From Ceratorhiza oryzae-sativae (taxonomy: Eukaryota; Basidiomycota; Agaricomycetes; Cantharellales; Ceratobasidiaceae): a stretch of DNA of 64,000 nt. The translations under genes and the position numbers were made by a program. Location of the stretch: contig JARWMV010000241.1 of the NCBI GenBank assembly GCA_030998015.1, positions 1,274,427 through 1,338,426 on the forward strand, written 5' to 3'. Shown piece after piece: positions 53,591 through 64,000 of this stretch (positions within the stretch are counted from its first letter, which is position 1; every line of letters starts with the position of its first letter). The notes under the pieces are model-generated. The model had not been told where the DNA came from. It saw only the letters and a program-made list of their open reading frames with translations, and made no database searches.

Positions 53591-56399
53591 CCCCATGCTT
53601 CTTTCTTCTGATGCAACCAGAAATGAAACGTGCATATTAGAGCTCGGTAGCCGCACTAGAATCCTGTATTATGTGATGGGGCGAGTCCTCCCATAATATA
53701 GTGGTTGGCTCCGGTACCGTGCTGCAGCATCACGCGGACCGAGGATGGGCGATGGCACGCGCGCATTGATGGGATTGGGGTCGAGGTGAATAGAGTTTTG
53801 GTCTGATGCACCCGGTTATTGTCACATATGTATTTTAGTCATCTGTCACGCATTTGTCATGCTCATTTGTCGCTGTTATTCATGTATCTAATCAAACTCA
53901 GGTCTCTAAGAAGTCGGCTTTGTGAGCGTTTGTGGCTGATTGGTCTTCAACTCAAGAAAGGTATGTTTCTAGTTCGGATTATAGGATAAAAACAGGACTG
54001 TTGTAGGCCAGAAACGACTTCCGCCACATCTAGCGCGAATTTAACTGAAGGACGTCAACCAAGATGGCTTCATCGAAAGCTTCTGCTGTCAATAGGCGAA
54101 AAGAATCGCCGGACGATCGTTCCGGTTCGAAACTCGTCTGGTTGTCAAAATGAAGCAAGTGTTTCCCAGAGTCCGACAATCTAGTCTTACGGAATCCCGA
54201 TGCCGGTTTTTTTTATATATACCTTCTGGGTCTTCAAACCCCCGAGCGGGCTGAAATGATGCCCGGCTGATTCATGACGGATATATTCAGACCGATAGAA
54301 TTGGAGGAAGCCGCGTCGAACTCCTTCGTTGGTTATCGGCGAACCCCTTGGCCGACGTGAGCGCCCAGTCTTATCGATGGCGGTCGCTCGTTTTTTATTG
54401 TCCCAAATCGCTTGAAATAGGACTTGGCCGAGGTAGACTAAGCCTTCTGGGCAAATGCGCAACGTGGGGATGGGCTACAGGACGAAAATGGATATACCAG
54501 AGTTTTTTTTTCGTTCGAAATCAAATTGCTATCTTGATAAAATATTGACCCCGATGCAATGTTGCGATCAAGAGAGGAAAAAAAAAAGACAATCATTTCA
54601 CCCTTTGCGGAGGAAAGAAATCCTATGCCAAGAAGCCCTTGAGCGCCGGAGAAGAAGCGCTTTGCCGTAAGAGCGGAAAGATCGAGACTAATGATTCTGA
54701 TTGACAACTGAGGCTGTACGGTCTCAAAATGTCGATCTACGGTTTGTGGGTGTCTGTCTGTATCTCCTGGTTTTCGGTTACTCAGACGAAGTTGTTCTTC
54801 GAACAGAGAGAAATCATTATCAAATTGATCAATCAAGGTCGTATCGCCGCCGGTAGTAAGAAAAAAAAATGAGCTTCGAAAAGAATTGGTGCCACGACCA
54901 GATCCGTGAACGTCGAATGTTCTCATAGCGCCAGGATATGATATGCTGTGGGGGAAACGTCGGAAGTGCCTGTAAACGGATCTTCAATCAACTGAGAATG
55001 TTGCGGAGCTTTGCATCAGATTGGTTGTTCATTTCGGTGCTAGTCGCGTCTCGCGGCTGAAATACTCGGCCATGTCATAAGAGCGCAGTTCCGCTCTTGT
55101 GTGAGTGCCAACAAGGGGTAACGGCCTCGCTCTTCTGGTCGGATCCGAATATATTAATGGGACTTCTTCGAAGGGGATCTATCAGGGCAGGGAATGTCGA
55201 GGTATGTGCAGACACGTCGCCCAATGGATGAGCGCTCTTGGCCCATTAGGGGAGAATGGCCGGGATCAAACCGTTTGTGCACCAATAAGACAACGAGATG
55301 GAATGTTGTGGAGCTTTGGATGGTGGTAGAAGGGTGAGGTACCAAGTAACGGCTATTCCACTGAGACCAATACCCTGGGATGGAGCACGAGTTAACATGG
55401 GAAGGTTATTCGCGGAGGTTAATATTTTAACCGCTAGGCTTGACCGAATTCACTGTTGTTCGGTCGGGGGGAAGGCTTTTGGATGGCCTTTTGTTTATAC
55501 AGAGCTTTTTTCTGTCGATCGGTCTAGGCGTAAGAATGTATATTCAATCTAGATGCAGCCTTTTTACCAGCTGCGGAAACATGAAGAGACCCCAGCAGCC
55601 AAAGAGGCCAGAGCTCATATAGTATATACGATGTACCCTCGCTTTTTGACCTTGTTCCATCTAACCCAGACGGAGAGGTGGAGGAAAAGTTGCATTTGCA
55701 AGCGAGTGTACTTTTTCAAGGCCCCTTGAACTTGTAATATAATGTTGTATCTTCAATACCGTAGAACTATATGCGGCACAAGGTACTTGGGGTCCATTGC
55801 TCATCTGAGTTTCACCTTGCTCGAGCTGCTCTTTATAACCGCCCAATACTGCGTCACAGGTGGACAACAAACGTGGCATTTTATTGTGGGGAGTTTGGCG
55901 GTTGTTGGATGGCCAAACTCAGTTGCCCTCGGTAAAAAAGCAACTTTTTTTTATGATGAGTCTTCTAAGTGAGCTCAGCTTCCAGTTGTAATGGATAATG
56001 TGGGGGTAGCAATGAAGCAGTGCTCATGAGACCCAGAGGAGCGTGAGGCTACTCGAGCTGGAAGCTCTGTTTTTCGCAAAGGTAGAAGAAGAATTATGTT
56101 TGCAATGACGAATTTGAAGTCTTGAATGCTTTGAGGCCATTTCGGGAAATATGAAAGAGAGTAAATAGGATATATAATATTGTATTTTTCCATTTGGGGG
56201 ATATGACCCGAAGCTCTCACGGCTTGTGCTAGGCTAAATCGGCTTCCACAAAAGGAGGAATGAACGACAAGTCACGTGCATGGTGACGCTGACAAATCAT
56301 TACGTGTTGACAGGGCGCTTTGATTCGTGGCTGCCGTTGTTTCCGACCTCGACCACGACTTTTGAGCTTTGATTGGTTTTACAGGTCCACAAATATCTA
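53591..56399. other. intergenic, no supported gene
   Basis: Overlapping minus-strand frames at 54187-54926 alternate with plus-strand ones and contain A and T runs. None has a domain or splice logic. The CAG just before 56394 looks like an acceptor placing an intron in the 5' UTR of the next gene. Confidence 0.45.
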
Positions 56400-59300
56400 A
56401 TGTCATTTAGGGATGAAGAAGAGTTGGATTGGGGCGAAGAGGACCTTCGAAACCACATGGGCGGTGACGAAGATGCTGATGCCGTCGACACCATCTCGTT
56501 AGGCGATGAAGAGGAGATGCTGCAAACCGATTGCGTCGCGGAGCATCACAACGAAGATGCCCCCCTTCGTGAGCCAACGCCTGAAATTGTCCGAGAAGCG
56601 GAGAGTTCTCCGAACAAGAACCATTCGAACAGTCTTTCGTCTCAATCTTCTGCTCCTGGGTTTCCTCATCTTCCTCCTAAACCGCACACAGTTGTCTATG
56701 GCGGGCGCTCCAGAGAGACGATCAAAGCAGCCGCAATGTCTCGTCCAGCTCCTAGGTCTGGGTCTCCGCCTGGTTCTGCATCGAGCGATTTACCCCCGAA
56801 TTGGGAAGTACGTTACTCGGAACTGACCGTGTATTATTACCACACCGCACTTTGCGCATCGCAAATCAAGAAGCCCACGCGCGACGACGCCAGGCTTGAT
56901 TCCAAGTTCTCTTGGGAAGGCGAGGGCCCACCGCCACAGGGAATACTTCACTCGTTGTCAACTCGTAACGCCCCGTCGGTGAGATCGGTTCACCTCCGGA
57001 TTCGCGCGACCCCACGGCCTCATCCTTTCTTTTCTTCTTGTCGTTTTCGCATTTCTTGCCTCGCAGAGTCGTACGGCCTGGCCAGAAAACTCGGCGTCTG
57101 GTCGTCATCAAAAAAATCACAGGACCTCGACTCCGCCGCCGCCAAGGGCCAAATCTCCTTCACAACGAATAAATCATCAAGAAGATGCTCGGCGCGGGCG
57201 TGCGGATTCCAGACAGCAACAGCAGCAGCAGCCACCACGACCTCGTTCTCTCAGTCCTGGGGCCATGCTACTTCCACGTCGTGGAATGAGTCCTGCTCGC
57301 GGTCTCGCCAGGAGCGGCAACGACTCGAGGACTGAACCACACAACGATTCAGTCGCTAGCGGTCGGCAAGAAAGCGGTCGAGCGGAACTCACACAAAGGA
57401 CTCGACGCGAAGTTTGGGATCGACGTGGAGGCAGAAACCAGACTCCGCCTCCCCAGATACGAGATCACTATTCGCCTGAGCCAGAGATCGACGAGCGCTC
57501 TTCGCGGGGTGCCAGGACCGGCATATTGCAAGCGCCGAGGGCTGTGGGTTCTAAGCGCTCCAAACAATACGATGATACGCACGATGCACGAGGCAGGAGT
57601 CGCTATTCCCCTCCCCCTGAGCATGATACAGTGCCTCCTAAGCACACGATGCGTATGTTCTACTTCGGGCTCGTGTGATTGGTTATTACTAGACACTTAC
57701 TGGAACTCCGAGCTTAGGACGAAGTGACTCGCCGCCCCGCCGAGGAGGCATGCGTTCCGATGCAATTCTGCCTAATCAATGTAAGTCCAAGCTCAGAGCT
57801 CCCGAATCGTGCTCGTTTTCTTTGCTTGCTTTTCTGATCGTCTGGTCTTAATAACATCAACTGATGCGATTGCTTATCACGCAGACGGTCGTCGGTCCAT
57901 TTCTCCCGCCCTCATGGACCTAACAGGAACTTTGAGCGTCCTCCTGACGAACGGGGGAATGTTGAACCTCGCTCTCGTCCGGAACTCGGTAGAACGCGTA
58001 GCGATGCGGACCTCCCCAAGGGCAGAGATTCTGGCAGGGGCCCTAGAGGTGAACGGTTCGCTGGACTCGTTCAACGTTATGCCAACGGTGAATTCGCAGA
58101 TCCTCGAGCAGAAGAATATCGAGGCCGCGACATTCGCCCATCTTCTCGCGGACGACACACAGACCTCGACATTCCAGCTCGCCATCGGTCAGGACTCGGG
58201 ACTCCACTTGGGCCGGAGGAAGAAATATTCTCTCCAGCGGTTGATGAGCCGATTTACCCGGACGTGCACCCCTCGAGAGTGGACCGGTTCCATGCACGTG
58301 CTGAAGGACCGCGCCCTCGCATGGGTCCGGCGCAGCCAGATGTGCCAATGAATTCGCCCCATCTTTCCCCGCATGCTCTTCGTAATGACGCGCCGCTCCC
58401 TCGCCATGACCCCACCTTCGATTCTCGCGGAGGATATAACCGCAACCAGCGTTCATCCAATCCTCACCACCGTCGCGAGCGCTCTCCACCTGGACACGAA
58501 CATCGACCTTCGCCTCCCGAGAATGAGTTCATCCCTGGGAATCGAAACATGATGGCCTCGGGGCCACAACGTCACGAGGTGACACGTTCACGCGACTCCA
58601 ACCAGCGCGGCCGCCAGCACGAGGAGCGTTCATCCCATGCATGGGAGCGAGTCGAAGTTCCTGCGCCACCGCATGAAGAAGGGCGCTACGACGGACGGAG
58701 ACAAGACGATAACGGTCGTGATAAACGGCGGAGGAACGAATACCCTGATCGTCAACATCCTTCTGATGAAGATCCTTTGTTTGAAGGGGGGCGTGGAGGA
58801 CCGGCTCCGTATGCGCGTCCGATTTCTCCAGACGCCAAACGTTCCTACCCTCCTGGAGAGCGGGAATGGATGCTTCGTCAAGGACACCCAACGCTTCCCG
58901 CGGATATGGAAGTCGATGCCGAGCCGCTGGTCCGACCTGAGCCTCTTCCGGGATGGGCAAACTTCCAGCGTCGCGACCGTGAAGAGCGTCGTGGCCGTGG
59001 CCCCCAAAACTGGTCGGAGCCGTTGGGTGATGAGCAGGGAGCGGCGCCTATAGACAGTGAGGACGTGAGGAAGCGCCGACGTGTGGACGATGGTGCAGAA
59101 GTTGTTGCCTTTAGTCGCGATGATCATGAACTTGGTGAGTGTGGGTAGGAAAAATTTCGCTCAATATCTTGACATCTTTCTATCAAGCTCGCAAGGCTCC
59201 ACATCGTTCCCCGGTTCAGCACCCGAAACCTCAATCCCCTATCATTTCTTTCAATCCTTTGCCCAACCCTGCCGTTCCCGCGATCCCTGCGCCCCACGTT

Positions 59301-60635
59301 CCTGTTGACCCGGAGGCTGCACGGGCCCGTGCCAAGGATATTGCTTCCCAGCTTGTCCGGGCAGCGCCGGGCTCCAACCGACACAAATCACGTTTTGGAG
59401 CCATGCCTAACATGGCTGGTCCTGGTCCCATCACCTCTCTGCAAGCCCCTGTGACCGATGCTTCGTTGAAGCCTGACACCGAAATCACCTCGATCAAATC
59501 CCCCGAATTGAAGGCAGTGAAGGAGGGATCTGTTCCGCTTACCGAGGCGCACGTGAAAATTGGAGCGGATTCGCCTTCTCATCAATCTGATGACTCCAGC
59601 GCTCCCCTTGCTGTTAGGTTAGGGGACACCTCGATTGGTGAAAACGCACCCCTGGTGCGTGTTTTTCGCTTTTAGCGAAATGTTGTTCTTGGGCTGACCG
59701 ACTTGAAGACCTCTGAAGGACGACCCCATTATCGCCAGAATAGCCGTGGTCGATGGGGGCCGAATTCGTTCAATCGCAATGGGGGAGAGTTTAGAGGTGG
59801 GCGAAGTAAAGTATGTATAGCCTGTCCGTTTATTGGCTCCAAACTGAGACAGCTTAATTAGGGAGATGCCTGGCGCCCGGGGAGTGGTGATGTTCCCCGT
59901 GATGGCCCAATACGTTTGTGGGCCAAGCCCAGCACGGAGGCACACGGGGATAGCCAAGCAACTTCAGGCTTTGTTCCCAGCCCTGAGCGCACGTTCATTC
60001 CACGAGATGCCGTTGAGCGTGAGCTTGCAAACAGTAATCATATGGCTACTCGTGAGGGTCTGCCTCCTCGTCCACCAGCGCCCATAGAATTTCTGTCAAT
60101 GAACAGTGCTGGTGGTCATCGTCCGTCACCGTCGATTTCTCGTCCACAATCCGCTTCTTTAGAGCCTCCAACTGGTATGCCTCCCCCGAGGGACCAAGGA
60201 TTGGGGTATGACGGTTATCCGACTGACGCCAGCTTAGATGTACGTATTCGCCATGTACCGTGGGTTTGATGTGCAGCTGACGTTTGCCTGTCCGATCCCG
60301 ACCCCGTTCGATCTACCAATCGGTTTACCGATTATCGGAATCTCCAAATCCTGATCACTAATTCACGATTGGATGATTTGCGTCTTTTCTTGGATTGTCC
60401 ACTGGATTAGGCTCAGTCAAACGCTCGTAAGCGCATGACCGATCTTTCCTTCAGGTCAGCTTCCCAGGCCGCCGAGACTCCTCGCAAGAACTCGTTGCTG
60501 GATCGTATGACGGAACCGGGCGGAGGAGAGCTATCGCTTATGGCCCGCTTATCGGCCGCTGAACAGGGTCCTCATGACGGTCATCAGCAACGACCACGCC
60601 GCCCAAAGACCAAGCAGCCAGGATCTCGTAGATAG
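56400..60635 (+). CDS. large Arg/Ser/Pro-rich protein with WW-like motif
   Basis: It begins MSFRDEEELDWGEEDLRNH, an acidic start. Residues 131-159 resemble a WW domain (LPPNWEVRYS..VYYYHTAL..KKP), but the second Trp is Ile (SQIKKP). Exon 1 is 56400-56978, exon 2 57067-57651 (a Gln run, then RPRSLSPGA and many RS/SP dipeptides) and exon 3 57718-about 57780. A long exon from 57885 to about 59135 is rich in Arg, Asp, His and Pro. Further exons (59183-59654, 59709-59810, 59862-60238) lead to the end KNSLLDRMTEPGGGELSLM. The composition fits an RNA-processing scaffold; that is inference. Near 57905-57915 the frame seems one base short in a C-run. Exons between 60239 and 60434 are unresolved. Confidence 0.65.
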
Positions 60636-61781
60636 AAACCTGGGCTTCGCACGCGGTCAAAATTTCTCTGTTTTGTTTTCCCCTCCCATTCTAGCTCCAG
60701 GACTCCTAAGAGTTATGTCTCGCGAATGCCTGTCATTTGGCACGCGGGTCGGGTACCATAATCCGTAGGGATGCTTCTGTGTATTTTCCCCTAGCAGCCG
60801 TGGTTAGCCTCATGGCGTATGGCCGCGAATTATGTGATTAATGTTTCCGTATCACGAATCCAAGCGTTTCTCTGGATCGTTCGTACGCTGGCGACATACT
60901 GTCTACTGGTCAGCTCTTGGGATGCACACACCTCAAACCCCGGCCCTGTACCCCAGCTCATTCAGGCAGACGACTCTTATGATCGCTGTGAAATTGGCAC
61001 TTTGAACACCTACATCGGCCCGGCTGAGTTTACTGGGTCGACAAACCTGTCAACTTTAGGCTCGCCAATTATCACAGAGCGAGTCGCATATTCCGGTCAT
61101 GGTTCATTCGGGCTTCCCATACGCGTGGTGATCTGCCACATGGTTTTGTAATCTGAATCCTTTGCGGCTGGCGACAATTTTCGCCAACATCCTGGTTTCG
61201 TCCAGCTGGCATAAATCAAAGCTATCCTCAACCACACCATCACACGAGGCGATTGACACTCATTGTGACCCAACGACATGGGCCATCACGACCTTTTGAT
61301 ATTTTCCAGGCATCGCGGGATTCTCACGGAGGTTGGTAACCCATATTCCATGCAGTTGCGATAATAGGATATTTTGAAGTTGTGCCTGGTGTGCACTCCG
61401 CTTTCATGATACTAAAAAAGGAAATTTTTAGGTTATGAGCCAAGCCCGAACCGGATCAACGCTTTTGCGATTTAGGTAGCACAGACTACTGGCAGGCTTG
61501 GAGGGAAAGAGGGGATGGCAGTCACATGGTGCTGCTATTAGGGCGTGTCATACACAGGTTGTGAATCTGTAAATACATAATTGAACCCCTTGTATCAGAC
61601 AATCCCAATTGAATTGATATGTCGAAGCAAACCTTCACACTGGAATTTGCGGGCGGCCATATCTTGTGGATACACTGAGCAGAAACCGACGCTTATGTGT
61701 CTGGGGTTATCAACACAAATTGGCGCGCGATAAGTGTTCCGCAGAACCACGTGACCAACCGACGTGCTGTCTGTAGCCACC
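60636..61781. other. intergenic, no supported gene
   Basis: Only short frames. The last 50 bp should be the ATG5 promoter/5' UTR; the start codon has a good context (GCCACCATG). A CACGTG hexamer occurs at about 61748. Confidence 0.5.
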
Positions 61782-63232
61782 ATGCAGCGCGACTCTCTTC
61801 GGCCTTCTCTTCCCCACCATGCACAGAGCAGCATGTCGCCCCAGCCATCATATGGCGCCTCAACGCAGCTGTTTAGGAGACTTGTCTGGGAAGGTACTGT
61901 TCCTATTGAAATCAAGATTGACGGGAAGGAGTTGCCTGCGGGGAGTGATAGGAACCTCGAGAGCTACTATGTGAGTAAGGAGAACCAAACTTGGCTTCAA
62001 GACATTTGAGCAAGCGGAATTTAAACTTACGATCCAACCTGGCCACAGATCCAAGCTCCTCGCATTTCTTACTTGCCACTGCTCCTTCCCGACATCCGAA
62101 AGCACCTAACCGACCTTGTTCTTGATGAAGCCGCTGCAGGCATAATAAAGGAGGAGGACTGGTGGTTCGAGGAAGCTGAATCTGGGGTTCCAATGAAATG
62201 GCACTGGCCTCTCGGGCTCCTCTACGATCATCACCTGGGCGTGCGTTCCCTCGCCGCACACCGCGAATCCCTGCTCTCTGGTAACAGCAGTGGAAACGGC
62301 GTTGGTGGGATGAGTTGGACAACGGGCCCCAAACCTCGCGCGCAGCCGCTCAAGTTGATTTTGCACCTGGCGAGCGCCCCAACGGAGAAACTATTACTCG
62401 GACCCAGCGTCGACGCGTGCAAAGCCGCGTTTATGGGCCAGTTGAAAGAGGGTGACTTTGTACGATGGGGCAACACGAAACGGGTGACCGCGTTGAGGAA
62501 GGCGGATCAAGATGGGATATGGGATGGTGTGAAAGATCGTATGTTTTTCTGTTTTCAGGAACCGGACATGATTTTCCTCACTTGATTTTTCGTACGAACG
62601 CGTAGACAACTTTGATGATTTCTGGAAAATTGCTGGAAAGATATTCCCAACTAGCACGCCTGGCAGTGTAACCTCCCCCCAGCTCGGCCATCATTCGTCC
62701 TCGACATTGCATCGACCTGCTTCCACGGGTATGTCAGACGACCCATGCATGGCAGACCGTCGTTGAACATACCGTCATATCGTAGAACCGTCCGAACAAA
62801 ACGCGGCGCAAGCGGTTCGCTCCATCCCTATGCGAATATACCTTCCAGATGGACCAGTTCTCCAAGACCCAGTGCCCCCAACAAATTCGAGTATGAAAAC
62901 GACAGCTTTCTGTTCTATCAGTTTACACTAACCAACTATTCACATAGTGGGCACACCCCTAACTCTTGGAGAACACCTCAGGAACGTTATGCCTCTATTA
63001 TTCGGCGGAGACGGTGCAAAAGTGAGTTGCGATTTCTTTCTTTTAACCCATCGACTTTTGGATTTATATTCGATACCAGAACCTATCGTTTGCTCTGGTG
63101 CAAGGCGTAGTTCCTCCTCCCGAGACGGAGATTCCATGGCTAGGTGCTTGCATGGCCGGTGCAGATGGTTGGGTGAATGTGTGCATTGGGATTTCACCAA
63201 ACCAAGATCGGGCCAGTCGAATGATGAATTGA
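61782..63232 (+). CDS. ATG5: autophagy protein ATG5
   Basis: ATG5 is joined to the ubiquitin-like ATG12; the conjugate, with ATG16, drives ATG8 lipidation on growing autophagosomes. Six exons (61782-61970, 62049-62538, 62606-62728, 62786-62890, 62948-63021, 63080-63232) join in frame and give 377 residues. Diagnostic parts are the start of the first ubiquitin-like fold (RLVWEGTVPIEIKIDG), PRISYLPLLLPDIRKHL, the helical linker with KWHWPLGLLYD, FMGQLKEGDFVRWG whose Lys196 lines up with the ATG12 acceptor lysine, FDDFWKIAGKIFP, and the second ubiquitin-like fold (RSIPMRIYLPDGP, TPLTLGEHLRNVMPLLF, VQGVVPPPETEIPWLGACM). Length is usual for fungi. The gene looks intact. Confidence 0.95.
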
Positions 63233-64000
63233 TGGTATAGCAGTCGACCGATAGCCACAGGACATATATCTATTCAATACACAGAACTATAATGCAGTAT
63301 TGGTAAATATTCGTCAGAATTATCTGTCCCGGGAACCACTCATAAATGAGCACTGCAAGCAATCAAAGACAGCGGGTTAATTGACAGCCAAGGAGATATT
63401 TATTTAACAGTCCTGATCCAGGAGCTGTCATTATATAGTTAGCGAAACCGTCGCCATACATGAACAGGGTGTGTATCGGTTAAACCCAAATGAATGCCAG
63501 GGTTGGTTGTTCTACACTGATGCTGTAGCAAGGCCCAGAGGGTGAAACTGGCATCGGGGAATCGAACGCCCCATTGCTAGCGCTTACTTTGGCTGTAAGA
63601 CGTTGTAAAGCTCAAGGTCGTGCTGTAAGCCGCCCGACAAAGCATTGTCACATGCAATGTCAAGTTGTAATCAAACCTTGGTTCCGCCGATGCCGCCATT
63701 ACCACTTTTGCCATACATCTCTTATTTGCACTGCAAGATTGATTTTGAAATTGAGAGTAGTTTTGTCCGCTAAATAACAGTCTACAGAGAAATCTAAATG
63801 ACAGATTTTTCGTCTGCCTTATCCAAGCTGTTCTAGCAAATATGAGCTTCACCACTGTGACCATCTAGTACAACCATGGGCCAACTGTCGACCTATCGTT
63901 AGGATATTCCATCGCACTACAGCGTTAATATCTCACCCCTTCCCCCAACTCCGTCGCCTCTCACCAGCAAGAGTCCCTGGTGTATCAAGTTTAACGCCTT
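63233..64000. other. intergenic, no supported gene
   Basis: Downstream flank of ATG5 to the window end. A tRNA-like stretch near 63540-63610 (minus) was considered and rejected. The last 60 bp are CT-rich and could be a promoter of a gene beyond the window. Confidence 0.45.

Noticed and set aside
63540..63625. Possible tRNA on the minus strand (GTTCGAT with flanking G/C runs, and a 5-bp stem CTTAC/GTAAG)
   Set aside because: The T-stem has a C-C mismatch, the anticodon loop lacks U33, and no matching acceptor stem is found.

Overview
The window reads as nuclear DNA of a filamentous basidiomycete, most likely an agaricomycete. A Rhizoctonia-like (Cantharellales) origin is my guess, not something proven here. 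The supports are many GT-AG introns of about 45-100 nt, small CaaX-terminated lipopeptide pheromone precursors of the basidiomycete type, a Ty3/Gypsy element, LINE 3'-end remnants, and recognisable single-copy fungal genes (MIS12, RPL14, ATG5). Genes lie on both strands with no operon logic. Large parts (1-5.6 kb, 14.5-16.5 kb, 44.8-51.6 kb, 53.6-56.4 kb) hold no gene I can support.

Layout: 1-5.6 kb gene-poor, with a short period-15 repeat. 5.6-7.05 kb kinetochore gene MIS12 with a broken-looking tail. 7.81-14.53 kb a complete, young Ty3/Gypsy retrotransposon on the minus strand, with 99-bp LTRs (98/99 identical), a 4-bp ACGT target duplication, gag, pol, and a textbook -1 frameshift signal at the gag/pol junction. 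16.5-25.5 kb a repeat array containing three near-identical pheromone-precursor genes (minus strand), two of them inside adjacent 3.4-3.7 kb tandem units that each also carry a LINE C-terminal remnant. 27-28.3 kb an RTA1-family membrane protein gene with two apparent one-base losses. 28.9-31.3 kb an HSPA12-like Hsp70 ATPase gene (minus). 33.4-34.8 kb an unrecognised coiled-coil-type gene. About 35.0-35.3 kb two small inverted-repeat elements. 36.1-36.7 kb a multi-pass membrane protein. 37.2-39.2 kb a low-complexity gene or gene relic. 40.9 kb a fourth, diverged pheromone precursor. 41.7-42.7 kb ribosomal protein eL14. 43.4-44.8 kb a disordered SP-rich protein. 51.6-53.6 kb a C2H2 zinc-finger protein with a GC-AG intron. 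56.4-60.6 kb a large WW-like/RS-rich protein. 61.8-63.2 kb ATG5.

The most interesting signals are the pheromone-precursor family (four genes over about 24 kb; three predict the same mature peptide, the fourth differs by one Ser-to-Thr change), the tandem duplication that amplified it, and the frameshift cassette of the short-LTR retrotransposon. I found no STE3-type pheromone receptor in the window. The conserved genes are unrelated housekeeping functions (kinetochore, translation, autophagy) and need not work together.
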